From positions 2,762,001 to 2,826,000 of the forward strand of contig NZ_CP115913.1 in the NCBI RefSeq assembly GCF_027938815.1: a stretch of DNA of 64,000 nucleotides, given 5' to 3'. Positions within the stretch are counted from its first letter, which is position 1. Each line of letters opens with the position of its first letter. The notes under the pieces are model-generated. The model saw only the letters and a program-made list of their open reading frames with translations, ran no database searches and was not told the origin of the DNA. This document shows, piece after piece, positions 51,860 through 60,928 of this stretch. The stretch comes from Oceanirhabdus sp. W0125-5 (lineage in GTDB: Bacteria > Bacillota > Clostridia > Clostridiales > Clostridiaceae). The translations under genes and the position numbers were made by a program.

Positions 51860-54496
51860 ATGAAAAAAATGGGATTAAATGAAATTAGAGATTCCTATTT
51901 AAAGTTTTTTGAAAGTAAAGGACACTATAAATTGGCAAGTGCTCCTGTAGTACCTAAGAATGATAAAAGTTTATTACTTATAAATGCTGGAATGGCACCT
52001 TTAAAACCATATTTTACTGGGTTGGCAGTACCTCCAAGCAAGAGAGTAGCTTCATGTCAGAAATGTATTAGAACAGGAGATATTGACGTGGTTGGCTTAA
52101 CTTCAAGACATTGTACATTCTTTGAAATGTTAGGAAATTTCTCTTTTGGTGATTATTTTAAAGAAGAGATAATTCCATGGGCTTGGGAGTATATTACAGA
52201 AGTTTTAGAGATACCAAAGGAGAAACTATATGTAACTATTCATCTTGAAGATGATGAGGCACAAGATATTTGGTTAAAGAAGACAGATGTTTCACCGGAT
52301 AGAATTTTTAGATTAGGTAAAGATAACTTCTGGGAGCATGGAGTTGGTCCATGTGGTCCATGTACAGAAATTCATTTTGATCTTGGAGCAGGTGAAATCA
52401 AAACAAGTGAAGAATTTGAAAAAGCAAGTGATGAAGATAAAATAATTGAGTTTTGGAATCTTGTATTTACTCAATTCAATAAAGAAGAAGATGGAACATA
52501 TAGTAATCTTGAAAATCCAAACATTGATACTGGTATGGGGCTTGAGAGAATAGCTATGATAATGCAGGGAGTTAATTCTGTTTTTGAAGTAGATACAATA
52601 AAGAATATTTTGGATGCTATATGTAAAAAAGCTAATGTTGAATATGGAAAAGAAGAGAAAACAGATGTTTCATTAAGAATAATAACTGATCATTTAAGAA
52701 GTATGACTATTATGATATGTGATGATGTTTTACCTTCAAATGAAGGAAGAGGATATGTTCTTAGAAGAATACTAAGAAGAGCAGCTAGACATGGTAGATT
52801 ACTTAATATAGAAGGAACGTTCTTAAGTGAATTATGTTCAACTGTAATAAAACAATTTGCAGATATTTATCCTGAATTAGTTAAGAAAGAATCTTATATC
52901 AAGAAAGTTATTAAACTTGAAGAAGAGAGATTTGATGAAACTATCGATAGTGGAATTGAAATACTTGAAGGGTATATTACAAAGGTTAAAGAAGAGGGGG
53001 AAGATACTTTAAGTGGAGAAAGTGCATTTAAGCTTTATGATACTTATGGTTTCCCAGTAGAACTTACAATTGAGATTTGTGAGGAAAAAGGAATTAAGGT
53101 AGATAAAGAAGCTTTCAAATGTGAAATGGAAAAACAGAGAAATAGAGCTAGAGCTGCTAGAGGTGAAGATACATATATGGGAACTGATGTAAAAGCAGTT
53201 GATAGCCTTGAAAACAGTATTTTTACTGATTTCTTAGGATATGAAGAAATCACAGCAGAGGGAGAAGTAAAAGCTATTGTTAAGGATAATGAGTTTGTTG
53301 ATTCACTTGAAAGTGGAGAAAAAGGAATAATTGTTACTGATAAAACTCCATTCTACGCTGAAATGGGTGGTCAAATAGGAGATGTAGGTATCTTTTCATC
53401 TGAAAGTGTTAAAGGTATAGTGGAAGATACTCAAAAGAATATTTCTGATAAAATTGTCCATCATATTAAGGTAGAAGAAGGTAGATTATGTGTTGGTGAT
53501 AAAATTGAATTGTCAATTGAGTCAGAAAGAAGAGCTAATGTATGTAAAAATCATACAGCAACACATTTAATTCACTCAGCTTTAAGAAATGTATTAGGTG
53601 GTCATGTTCATCAAAAGGGGTCTTATGTTAATGAGAATAGATTAAGATTTGACTTTACTCACTTTGAAGGATTAACTAAAGAAGAACTTTCAAAAGTTGA
53701 GACATTAGTTAATCAAGAAATAATGAGAGCTAACACAGTAATAACTGAAGTAATGACTCCAGAAGAAGCAAAGAATAAAGATGCAATGGCTTTATTTGAT
53801 GATAAATATGGAGATTCAGTAAGAGTTGTTTCTGTAGGAGAAATGAGTACAGAATTGTGTGGAGGAACACATGTAAAAAATACTGGAGAAATTGGTTTAT
53901 TTAAGATTATTTCTGAGAGTGGAATTGCTTCAGGTGTAAGAAGAATTGAAGCAATTACAGGGGAAAAGGCTTTACAGTATTTTGAAGAAAAAATTATCAT
54001 AATAGATGAGATTACTTCAATGGTTAAATGTAATGAAAAAGACTTATTAAATAAAGTAAATTCTCTATTAAGTGACTTAAAAGATAAAGAGAAAGAAATT
54101 AAAGAACTAAAGAGTAAATTGTCTACAGGTGCTTTAGATGAACTTTTAAATAACTCTAAAGAGGTTAATGGAGTAAAAGTTATCGTAGGATCAGTAAAAG
54201 ATATTGATGGTGGAGCACTAAGAGAATTAGTTGAAAAACTAAGAGATAAACTAGGAAGTGGATTTGTAATATTAGGAAGTGAAGCAAACAATAAAGCTAT
54301 GTTTGCAGCTATGGCAACTAAAGATGTTTTACCAAAAGGGGTACATTGTGGTAAAATTATAAAAGAAGCTGCTTCAATCTGCGGAGGAGGCGGTGGAGGA
54401 AGACCAGATATGGCTCAAGCTGGTGGTAAGAATCCAGAAAAAATCGCAGATGCTCTTTCTAAGGTTGAAGAAATGCTTGAAGAAATGATAAAATAA
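51860..54496 (+). CDS. alaS: Alanyl-tRNA synthetase
   Basis: Charges tRNA(Ala) (878 residues, normal length). Class II core with motif 1-3 segments ([42 protein letters not shown]), an editing domain with the zinc signatures [12 protein letters not shown] and [13 protein letters not shown], and a glycine-rich C-Ala end ([17 protein letters not shown]). AGGAGGA before the ATG. First gene of the alaS-ireB-ruvX-DUF1292 group, with a structured leader. Confidence 0.97.
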   Translation: MKKMGLNEIRDSYLKFFESKGHYKLASAPVVPKNDKSLLLINAGMAPLKPYFTGLAVPPSKRVASCQKCIRTGDIDVVGLTSRHCTFFEMLGNFSFGDYFKEEIIPWAWEYITEVLEIPKEKLYVTIHLEDDEAQDIWLKKTDVSPDRIFRLGKDNFWEHGVGPCGPCTEIHFDLGAGEIKTSEEFEKASDEDKIIEFWNLVFTQFNKEEDGTYSNLENPNIDTGMGLERIAMIMQGVNSVFEVDTIKNILDAICKKANVEYGKEEKTDVSLRIITDHLRSMTIMICDDVLPSNEGRGYVLRRILRRAARHGRLLNIEGTFLSELCSTVIKQFADIYPELVKKESYIKKVIKLEEERFDETIDSGIEILEGYITKVKEEGEDTLSGESAFKLYDTYGFPVELTIEICEEKGIKVDKEAFKCEMEKQRNRARAARGEDTYMGTDVKAVDSLENSIFTDFLGYEEITAEGEVKAIVKDNEFVDSLESGEKGIIVTDKTPFYAEMGGQIGDVGIFSSESVKGIVEDTQKNISDKIVHHIKVEEGRLCVGDKIELSIESERRANVCKNHTATHLIHSALRNVLGGHVHQKGSYVNENRLRFDFTHFEGLTKEELSKVETLVNQEIMRANTVITEVMTPEEAKNKDAMALFDDKYGDSVRVVSVGEMSTELCGGTHVKNTGEIGLFKIISESGIASGVRRIEAITGEKALQYFEEKIIIIDEITSMVKCNEKDLLNKVNSLLSDLKDKEKEIKELKSKLSTGALDELLNNSKEVNGVKVIVGSVKDIDGGALRELVEKLRDKLGSGFVILGSEANNKAMFAAMATKDVLPKGVHCGKIIKEAASICGGGGGGRPDMAQAGGKNPEKIADALSKVEEMLEEMIK

Positions 54497-54518
54497 ATGA
54501 TTTAAGTGGGGTGTTCGT

Positions 54519-54770
54519 GTGAATAACCAGAATACGATGCAATTTGATCCGATAAAGAACAAAGAAGATTTTACAAAAGCAATTATCAATGAGGTATATA
54601 GTGCACTTGTAGAAAAAGGATATAATCCAGTGAACCAACTTGTAGGATATTTTATTTCAGGGGATCCTACGTATATAACTAATCATAAAGGTGCTAGGAC
54701 GCTTATTACAAAGCTGGAAAGAGATGAATTTTTAGAAGAAGTTTTAAAAGTTTACTTAGATATTAAATAA
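54519..54770 (+). CDS. ireB: IreB-family regulatory phosphoprotein
   Basis: 83-residue UPF0297 protein ([30 protein letters not shown] ... [19 protein letters not shown]). In Enterococcus IreB is a substrate of the PASTA kinase IreK and affects cephalosporin tolerance. The alaS-ireB-ruvX-DUF1292 order is conserved in Firmicutes. GTG start behind GTGGGGTG. A hairpin overlaps the stop codon. Confidence 0.95.
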   Translation: MNNQNTMQFDPIKNKEDFTKAIINEVYSALVEKGYNPVNQLVGYFISGDPTYITNHKGARTLITKLERDEFLEEVLKVYLDIK

Positions 54771-54796
54771 GCAAATGCCCGATAGGGCATTTGCTT
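54769..54796 (+). terminator. Hairpin overlapping the ireB stop codon
   Basis: AAGCAAATGCCC-GATA-GGGCATTTGCTT, a perfect 12-bp stem beginning inside TAA. Without a clear U-run it may be a partial terminator that dampens ruvX expression. Confidence 0.65.
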
Positions 54797-54820
54797 ATAT
54801 TACAAAAAAAGGAGAATGCT

Positions 54821-55231
54821 ATGAGATTAATAGGTTTAGATATAGGTGACAGAACTATTGGGGTTGCTGTAAGTGATCCTTTAGGGTTGACTGCACAAGG
54901 TATTACTACAATTAGAAGAAAAAGCATTCAGTATGATATGCAGGAACTAAAAAAAATATTTGAAGAGTATTCTCCAACTAAAATAGTATGTGGTTTACCA
55001 AAGAATATGAACGGTACAATTGGAGAACAAGGAGAAAAAGCTATCGAATTTAGTGAAAAGCTAAAGGAAGAATTTAATATTGAAATTGAGATGTGGGATG
55101 AGAGATTAACATCTAAAGCGGCACATAGAATAATGATTGAAGCAGACTTTTCTAGAAAAAAAAGAAAAGGTTTAGTTGATAAAATTGCTGCTACGTACAT
55201 ACTGCAAGGATATTTAGATAAAATTAGATAA
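54821..55231 (+). CDS. ruvX: Holliday-junction resolvase-like protein RuvX (YqgF)
   Basis: 136-residue RNase H-fold protein acting in rRNA 5' end processing or as a resolvase-like nuclease. Opens [20 protein letters not shown] with the first acidic residue; the second pair lies in [10 protein letters not shown] and [17 protein letters not shown] at 54821 behind AAAGGAG, preferred to an upstream ATG inside the hairpin. Confidence 0.93.
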   Translation: MRLIGLDIGDRTIGVAVSDPLGLTAQGITTIRRKSIQYDMQELKKIFEEYSPTKIVCGLPKNMNGTIGEQGEKAIEFSEKLKEEFNIEIEMWDERLTSKAAHRIMIEADFSRKKRKGLVDKIAATYILQGYLDKIR

Positions 55232-55244
55232 GGAGAGAGAAAGA

Positions 55245-55517
55245 ATGAGTGAAGAAATTAAATATGTAACACTTTTAGATGAAGAAGGTAATGAAGTTGA
55301 GTTTGAAGTTGTAACAAAGTTAGATATTGAAGAAGTAGAATATTTTATTGTAATTCCAAAAGATGAAGATGTTGAGGAAGCTATAGCTTTAAAACTTGTA
55401 TATGATGAAGATGGAGAAGAATTATTTGTTCCTGTAGAGGAAGAGCATGAATTAATGATGGTAAGTGAAGCTTATGAAATTTTATTTGAAGAAGAAGAAG
55501 AAGAAGAAGAAGAATAG
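55245..55517 (+). CDS. DUF1292 acidic protein with a polyglutamate tail
   Basis: 90-residue DUF1292 protein (ITKLDIEEVEYFIVIPKDED-type core; here VVTKLDIEEVEYFIVIP). Function unknown; conserved after ruvX in Firmicutes. Very acidic. The last nine residues are glutamates encoded by an uninterrupted GAA run that reaches the TAG stop. AGGAGAG precedes the ATG. Confidence 0.9.
   Translation: MSEEIKYVTLLDEEGNEVEFEVVTKLDIEEVEYFIVIPKDEDVEEAIALKLVYDEDGEELFVPVEEEHELMMVSEAYEILFEEEEEEEEE
55488..55514 (+). repeat. GAA trinucleotide microsatellite at the end of the DUF1292 gene
   Basis: Nine consecutive GAA codons directly before TAG. Slippage in units of three would change tail length without breaking the frame. 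Confidence 0.9.
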
Positions 55518-55556
55518 AAATTATTTAATTTTGAAATAAATGTTATTGTTTTAATA

Positions 55557-55580
55557 AATAATAATGATTATTATTTGACA
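55557..55580 (+). promoter_or_regulatory. Fur/PerR-type box over the -35 of fur
   Basis: AATAATAAT-G-ATTATTATT is a perfect 9-1-9 inverted repeat (55557-55575), matching the 7-1-7 Fur/PerR box pattern. Its last T is the first base of a TTGACA -35 hexamer (55575-55580). The matching -10 is weak (TAAACT at 18 bp). Suggests iron- or peroxide-responsive autoregulation of the gene at 55691. Confidence 0.75.
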
Positions 55581-55690
55581 AAGGGCTTCTAGGGCATTAA
55601 ACTAATATTATGAGTACTTGAGCGGATTAATTGTAAAACACTCTAATATTTTAATGCTAATCGGAAATAAAGAGTAGAGGAGGGGAATTT

Positions 55691-56146
55691 ATGAGTGGAA
55701 ATGTTAACAAAATTAATGAATTAAAGGAAAGTTTGAAAAATAAGGGATACAAGTTAACTCCTCAAAGACGAGCTATTTTAAACAGTATTATGAATAGTGA
55801 GGATAGACACCTTACTGCAGAAGAAATATATGATTTAGTTAAGGTTAATTGTCCTGAAATTGGTTTAGCTACTGTATACAGAACTGTTCAACTTCTAGAA
55901 GAATTAGGAGTTGTATCAAAATTGGATTTAGATGACGGCTGTAGTAGATATGAATTGGTTATGGAAGGGGAAGAACATCAACACCATCATCTTATTTGTA
56001 ATGGATGTGGTAAGGTAATTGAAGTTGAAGGCGATCTCTTAGATGAATTAGAAAAAAATATTGAGAAGAATTATAGCTTTAAAATATTAGATCACTCATT
56101 GAAGTTTTATGGAATTTGCGAAGAGTGTAAAAAAGATAGTGACTAA
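55691..56146 (+). CDS. fur: Fur-family metalloregulator
   Basis: 151-residue ferric uptake regulator-type repressor. N-terminal winged helix (KLTPQRRAILNSI ... IGLATVYRTVQLLEELGVV), then the metal region (EHQHHHLICNGCGKVIEV) with the first CXXC zinc site and FYGICEECKK with the second. The GCSRYEL segment resembles Fur more than PerR (which has the DASSRFD type), but clade assignment needs a tree. AGAGGAGGGG precedes the ATG. A Fur-like box lies at its own promoter. 19 nt before rnj. Confidence 0.85.
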   Translation: MSGNVNKINELKESLKNKGYKLTPQRRAILNSIMNSEDRHLTAEEIYDLVKVNCPEIGLATVYRTVQLLEELGVVSKLDLDDGCSRYELVMEGEEHQHHHLICNGCGKVIEVEGDLLDELEKNIEKNYSFKILDHSLKFYGICEECKKDSD

Positions 56147-56165
56147 GTGAATAGGAGGGATTCTT

Positions 56166-57833
56166 TTGAGAAAGGACAAAGATAAGATAAAGATTATCCC
56201 TCTGGGAGGCTTGAATGAGATCGGTAAAAACACAACGGCGATTGAATTTAAAAATGAAATAATCTTGATTGATTGTGGATTAAAATTCCCAGAGGATGAT
56301 ATGTTGGGAATAGACGTGGTAATCCCGGATATGGGGTATATATACAAAAATAAAGATAAAGTTAAGGGGATATTCTTAACTCATGGTCATGAAGATCATA
56401 TTGGTGCATTACCGTATGTATTAAAAGAAGTGAATGTACCAGTTTATGGAACTAAATTAACTTTAGGTATTCTTGAATCAAAATTAAAAGAACACGGTCT
56501 ATTAAGTACTACTAAGCTAAGAACGGTTAAATCAAGAGATATAGTTAAATTAGAGAATATGTCAGTGGAGTTTATTAGAACTATGCACAGTATAGCTGAC
56601 GCTTCTGCTATTGCGGTACATACACCATTAGGGGTAGTGTTCCATAGTGGAGACTTTAAAATAGATTATACACCTATTCATGGAATGCCAGCAGATTTAG
56701 CGAGATTTGCTGAGTTAGGAAAAAAAGGTGTAATCTGCATGATGTGTGAAAGTACAAATGTAGAGAGAGCTGGATATACTATGTCTGAAAAAATGGTTGG
56801 AGAAACATTCCAACGTTTATTATCAGATTGTGATGAGAGAATTATTGTTGCCACATTTGCTTCAAATGTCCATAGGATAATTCAAATAATCGATGCTGCA
56901 AGAAGAAATGACAGAAAAGTTGCTGTTTCTGGAAGAAGCATGGAGAATATTGTGAGTGTAGCTGTTGAATTAGGATATATAGATGTAAGTGATGGTATAC
57001 TTATAGGTTTAGATGAAATTAATAAATATCCTAAAAATAGACTTGTAATAATTACAACAGGAAGTCAAGGAGAGCCAATGTCAGCACTGACTAGAATGGC
57101 TAGAGGTGATCATAAAAAACTGTCAATAAATAAAGGGGATATGGTTATTATTTCAGCTACTCCTATTCCAGGAAATGAAAAGCCAGTAACTAAAGTAATA
57201 AATCAGTTATTTAAAAAAGGTGCACAAGTAATATACGAGAAACTTGCTGATATTCATGTATCTGGACACGCGTGTCAAGAAGAATTAAAGCTTATGCATG
57301 CACTAATAAAGCCTAAGTTCTTTATTCCTGTACATGGTGAGTTTAGGCATTTAAAGCAACATGCAGAATTAGCAAAGGGTCTTGGTAGAAGTGATGAGGA
57401 AGTTGTTATATGTAACAATGGAGATGTTGTTGAAATATCAAGCGAGGAAATTAAAAAGACAGGCATCGTTAATGCAGGGCAGATATTTGTTGATGGATTA
57501 GGTGTTGGAGATGTAGGAAATATTGTTTTAAGAGACAGAAAACATCTTTCACAAGATGGAATTCTTACTGTTGTTGTTACAATGGAAAAAGATAGTGGTA
57601 AAATTATTGCGGGTCCTGACATAATAACAAGAGGATTTGTATATGTTAGAGAAAGCGAAGATCTTATTTCAGAAGCTAAAAAGAGAGTTAAAGAAGTTCT
57701 TAAAGCATGTGAACAGCAAAATGTTAAAGAATGGGCTGTACTTAAAAATACAATGAAAGAGAATCTAAGAGAGTATCTTTATGAGAAGACAAAGAGAAAT
57801 CCTATGATATTACCGATAATTGTAGAAGTTTAA
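56166..57833 (+). CDS. rnj: Ribonuclease J
   Basis: Metallo-beta-lactamase exo/endoribonuclease central to mRNA decay and rRNA maturation in Firmicutes; 555 residues. Zinc motif THGHEDHIGALPYV, the later HSGDFKIDYTP and beta-CASP elements (SGRSMENI, TTGSQGEPMSAL, SGHACQEELKLM, PVHGEFRHL). TTG start 5 nt after AGGAGGGA. A single rnj-type gene is seen here. Strong terminator follows. Confidence 0.95.
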   Translation: MRKDKDKIKIIPLGGLNEIGKNTTAIEFKNEIILIDCGLKFPEDDMLGIDVVIPDMGYIYKNKDKVKGIFLTHGHEDHIGALPYVLKEVNVPVYGTKLTLGILESKLKEHGLLSTTKLRTVKSRDIVKLENMSVEFIRTMHSIADASAIAVHTPLGVVFHSGDFKIDYTPIHGMPADLARFAELGKKGVICMMCESTNVERAGYTMSEKMVGETFQRLLSDCDERIIVATFASNVHRIIQIIDAARRNDRKVAVSGRSMENIVSVAVELGYIDVSDGILIGLDEINKYPKNRLVIITTGSQGEPMSALTRMARGDHKKLSINKGDMVIISATPIPGNEKPVTKVINQLFKKGAQVIYEKLADIHVSGHACQEELKLMHALIKPKFFIPVHGEFRHLKQHAELAKGLGRSDEEVVICNNGDVVEISSEEIKKTGIVNAGQIFVDGLGVGDVGNIVLRDRKHLSQDGILTVVVTMEKDSGKIIAGPDIITRGFVYVRESEDLISEAKKRVKEVLKACEQQNVKEWAVLKNTMKENLREYLYEKTKRNPMILPIIVEV

Positions 57834-57836
57834 TAT

Positions 57837-57882
57837 AAAAATAGAAGCCATTGAATCATTTGATTCAATGGCTTCTATTTTT
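57837..57882 (+). terminator. 22-bp terminator after rnj
   Basis: A perfect 22-bp stem (AAAAATAGAAGCC... and its complement, loop TT) with a T run built into its descending arm. Symmetric A and T runs make it bidirectional. Confidence 0.95.
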
Positions 57883-57884
57883 AA

Positions 57885-57933
57885 GTTGAAAACTGTAAAG
57901 TTGAGGACGATGGATATTTCTCTCCGAGAAATT
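57885..57933 (+). repeat. Left half of split repeat copy E
   Basis: Arm of the GTTGAAAACTGTAAAGTTGAGG type followed by GATGGAT and hairpin ATTTCTC-TCC-GAGAAAT (57916-57932), identical to the left hairpin of copies A and C. The expected interior does not follow; instead the 183-codon gene ends here, its TAA lying directly next to the hairpin. Confidence 0.8.
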
Positions 57934-58485
57934 TTAAAAACTATGTAATTTACGTATAGATATATTTTCAATTTCATATTTATTAAATCCATTTTTATCT
58001 AAAAGTATGCTTATTCTTCCTAAAGTTATTTTATGGTTCTCTCCTATTTTTTCTGTAAAACGAAAATTAAATTGCACTTCGTTTAATGATGCTCTGTGAT
58101 AAACTTTACTTAAATGAAGATTATATTCTAACACATTTCTACTGTTATTAATTGGAGAATTAATCCATTTACCTGAATCGAGATAGTATTTTGTATTAAC
58201 TAAATTAATATTATTGTCTTCATTAAGTAAAGGTGTTCTAAATTTATTAGGCAATTCTAGTTCAGGATAGTTAAATTGTTTTGAAGACTCTAAAAATTCA
58301 TCAATATCGTCTTTGTCGATAAACTTAATAACTTCTTCAAAAGTTCTATCGTTAAGTTGATCTTTAATAAGTCCATATACAGTATTATAAGCAAACTCTT
58401 CATAGCTTATATGAACTCTGCTAAAGATATTAATAGACATCATTAGTGCCAATAGTGATGTGATTATAATAATTTTTTTTTTCAT
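57934..58485 (-). CDS. Secreted or membrane-anchored protein carried inside repeat copy E
   Basis: 183 residues with an N-terminal hydrophobic signal/anchor (MKKKIIIITSLLALMMSINIF) and an extracytoplasmic domain of mixed alpha/beta character (FRFTEKIGENHKITLGRISILLDKNG near the end) that resembles a small NTF2/lipocalin-like sporulation or lipoprotein domain; I recognise no family. It has its own promoter, AGGAGGG site and a stop codon made from repeat sequence. Flanked on both sides by halves of one repeat element. Confidence 0.65.
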   Translation of the reverse strand: MKKKIIIITSLLALMMSINIFSRVHISYEEFAYNTVYGLIKDQLNDRTFEEVIKFIDKDDIDEFLESSKQFNYPELELPNKFRTPLLNEDNNINLVNTKYYLDSGKWINSPINNSRNVLEYNLHLSKVYHRASLNEVQFNFRFTEKIGENHKITLGRISILLDKNGFNKYEIENISIRKLHSF

Positions 58486-58522
58486 TCAAGCCCTCCTAAC
58501 AATATTCAATATATCTATTTCT

Positions 58523-58551
58523 AGTATACTAGTTATAGAAATAAATACCAA
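58523..58551 (-). promoter_or_regulatory. Promoter of the gene inside repeat copy E
   Basis: On the minus strand, -35 TTGGTA (58551-58546), 17-bp spacer, -10 TATACT (58528-58523). The -35 hexamer straddles the junction with the right-hand repeat half. Confidence 0.55.
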
Positions 58552-58672
58552 TATTTTATCACAGATAAAATGAGCTAATTTCCATTGGTATATATAACAA
58601 TAAAATGTAGTTTCTGTGTTAACAGAAACATCCATCGTTTTCCGTTTCCCATTTTCAATTTTCAATTTGTTT
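58550..58672 (+). repeat. Right half of split repeat copy E
   Basis: Begins with CAATATTTTATC and AGATAAAATGAG, the standard interior, then ACAATAAAATGTA, hairpin GTTTCTGT/ACAGAAAC (58610-58629), CATCCATC and an arm (TTTTCAATTTTCAATTTG) complementary in type to the left arm about 630 bp away. Confidence 0.8.
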
Positions 58673-58726
58673 TAAAGAATGCTTTGTATTTAATTTTAAA
58701 ATCCTAATGAAAAATCCAAATAACAA

Positions 58727-58755
58727 TTGACTTTTACCCTGTCGGGTATTAGAAT
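58727..58755 (+). promoter_or_regulatory. Promoter of typA
   Basis: -35 TTGACT, 17-bp spacer, -10 TAGAAT. The spacer holds ACCC-TGTC-GGGT, a short inverted repeat between the two hexamers that could be an operator. Start point near 58762. Confidence 0.7.
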
Positions 58756-58767
58756 AAAAGATAGTGT

Positions 58768-58798
58768 AAAATTGGATGCAGCGGTGTCCAATTTTTTT
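58768..58798 (+). terminator. Terminator hairpin in the typA leader (attenuator)
   Basis: AAAATTGGATGC/GTGTCCAATTTT forms 12 bp with two G-T pairs around AGCG and is followed by further T residues (seven in a row). It begins only about 6 nt after the expected start point and ends 27 nt before the typA ATG. Confidence 0.8.
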
Positions 58799-58825
58799 AT
58801 AAAATCAAAACTTAGGAGGAATAGC

Positions 58826-60649
58826 ATGAGTAATTTTGTTAGAAACGATATTAGAAACATTGCTATTATAGCTCATGTTGACCATGGGAAAACAACACTT
58901 GTAGATGCTCTTTTGAGACAAAGTAACATTTTTAGAGATAATGAAAAGATAGATGAGAGAGTTATGGATTCTAATGACCTTGAAAAAGAGAGAGGAATAA
59001 CAATATTATCTAAAAATACTGCTATAGATTATAAAGGGATAAAAATCAACATTATAGATACACCAGGACATGCGGACTTTGGTGGTGAGGTTGAACGTGT
59101 ACTGAAAATGGTTGATAGTGTACTGCTTGTAGTAGATGCTTTTGAAGGAGTAATGCCACAGACAAAATTTGTTCTTAAGAAAGCTCTTGAATTAAAATTA
59201 AAACCAATTGTTGTAATAAATAAAATTGATAGAAAAGATGCAAGACCAGAAGAGGTTCTTGATGAGATGTTTGATCTTTTTGTTGAATTAGGAGCTGATG
59301 ATGAGCAACTTGATTTTAAAGCTATTTATGCTTCGGCGAAGGAAGGACATGCGTCATATGATTCTGAGAATTTAAAAGATAATATGGAAGATCTTTTCGA
59401 CGGTATTGTAAAGAATGTTAATGCTCCAGAAGGAGAGTTGGATGCTCCACTACAATTATTGATTAGTTCTATAGACTATAATAACTATGTTGGAAAAATA
59501 GGAATTGGTAAAGTTATTAGAGGAAGAATTGATAAAAATCAACAAGTTGCACTTATAGACAAAGATGGAGAAATAAAGAAAGTTAAGGTTTCAAACTTAT
59601 ACACATATAAGGGATTAAGTAAAGCAGAAGTTGAATCTGCAATGATTGGAGATATAGTAGCTGTATCAGGAATAGCTAATATTAACATTGGTGATACATT
59701 AGCAGACACTGAAAATCCGGAGGCGGTTCCATTTGTAAAAATTGATGAGCCTACACTTTCCATGAATTTCATAGTAAATGATTCACCATTTGCAGGGCAA
59801 GACGGGGAATATGTTACTTCAAGACACTTAAGAGATAGACTTTACAGAGAATTAGAAACAAATGTAAGTTTAAAAGTTGAAGATACTGATTCTGCTGATT
59901 GCTTTAAGGTTAGTGGAAGAGGAGAATTACACCTATCAGTTTTAATTGAAACAATGAGAAGAGAAGGATATGAGTTCCAGGTTTCTAAGCCGACTGTTAT
60001 CTTTAAAGAAGAAAATGGTAAGATATTAGAGCCTATGGAAAAACTTGTTATAGATGTTCCAGAAGAATTTATGGGTGGAGTTATGGAAAAACTAGGACCA
60101 AGAAAAGCGGAACTTGTAAATATGACTTCTGCTGTTAATGGCTATACTAGAATAGAGTTCAAGGTTCCAGCTAGAGGATTAATCGGTTTTAGATCAGATT
60201 TCATGACATACACAAAAGGTAATGGTATTATGAACAGTATTCTTGAAGGATACGAAGCATACAAAGGCGAGATTCCAGAAAGAGCAAAAGGATCAATAGT
60301 TGCTTTTGAAAAAGGAACTGCAGTTGCTTATGGATTATTTAACGCTCAAGAAAGAGGCGTGTTATTTATAGGTGCAGGAACTGACGTGTATGAAGGAATG
60401 ATAGTTGGTGAACAAGCGCGTCTAGGTGATATTGAAGTTAATGTATGTAAAAAGAAACAACTTACAAATACTAGATCATCTGGTGCAGATGATTCATTAA
60501 AACTTGTTCCACCTAGAGTAATGTCTCTTGAAAAGAGTATAGAGTTTATAGATTCTGATGAATTAGTAGAAGTAACTCCTAAAAATATTAGATTAAGAAA
60601 AAAAATTCTAGATTCTAATGCTAGAAAGAGAGCTAGAAATAGAAAGTAG
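58826..60649 (+). CDS. typA: Ribosome-associated GTPase TypA/BipA
   Basis: 607-residue translational GTPase linked to ribosome assembly and stress or cold adaptation. G1 [10 protein letters not shown], the switch I region [13 protein letters not shown]3 [15 protein letters not shown] and G4 NKIDR are intact, followed by EF-G-like domains III and V and the BipA-specific C-terminus. The ATG at 58826 is 5 nt after AGGAGGA; the frame extends 33 codons upstream through the attenuator and promoter, which is not credible. Confidence 0.95.
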   Translation: MSNFVRNDIRNIAIIAHVDHGKTTLVDALLRQSNIFRDNEKIDERVMDSNDLEKERGITILSKNTAIDYKGIKINIIDTPGHADFGGEVERVLKMVDSVLLVVDAFEGVMPQTKFVLKKALELKLKPIVVINKIDRKDARPEEVLDEMFDLFVELGADDEQLDFKAIYASAKEGHASYDSENLKDNMEDLFDGIVKNVNAPEGELDAPLQLLISSIDYNNYVGKIGIGKVIRGRIDKNQQVALIDKDGEIKKVKVSNLYTYKGLSKAEVESAMIGDIVAVSGIANINIGDTLADTENPEAVPFVKIDEPTLSMNFIVNDSPFAGQDGEYVTSRHLRDRLYRELETNVSLKVEDTDSADCFKVSGRGELHLSVLIETMRREGYEFQVSKPTVIFKEENGKILEPMEKLVIDVPEEFMGGVMEKLGPRKAELVNMTSAVNGYTRIEFKVPARGLIGFRSDFMTYTKGNGIMNSILEGYEAYKGEIPERAKGSIVAFEKGTAVAYGLFNAQERGVLFIGAGTDVYEGMIVGEQARLGDIEVNVCKKKQLTNTRSSGADDSLKLVPPRVMSLEKSIEFIDSDELVEVTPKNIRLRKKILDSNARKRARNRK

Positions 60650-60663
60650 GCTTTTGAAAAGAA

Positions 60664-60904
60664 ATTGATAGTTGATAATGTATAATGGATAATGAAGGAG
60701 ATTTCTCTCCGAGAAATATAAATTATATTGTACCTTTGACAATGATAGTTTACTTGTTTCATTACAGATAAGACCTTGTATTTTAAAACAATATTTTATC
60801 TGAAGATAAAATAAGTAAATCCTGATGTTCTAAAGAACAATAAAATGTAGTTTTGCGAAGCAAAACATCCATCATTATACATTCTCCATTATACATTATC
60901 CATT
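60664..60904 (+). repeat. Intergenic hairpin repeat, copy C
   Basis: Full copy with AATGTATAATGG-type arms at both ends. Left hairpin ATTTCTC-TCC-GAGAAAT (60701-60717); right hairpin GTTTTGC-GAA-GCAAAAC (60850-60866) followed by CATCCATC. Interior shares AATATTTTATCTGAAGATAAAAT and AAGAACAATAAAATGTAG-like segments with copy B. Separates typA from mltG. Confidence 0.85.
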
Positions 60905-60928
60905 TACTTAGAGTATGGGGGCGATAAA

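Noticed and set aside
53713..54291. 192-codon frame opposite alaS
   Set aside because: Serine- and leucine-rich antisense shadow of the alaS editing and C-terminal domains.
58727..58825. 33-codon N-terminal extension of TypA
   Set aside because: It would cover the promoter and the terminator hairpin; the ATG at 58826 has a perfect AGGAGG and matches the known N-terminus.
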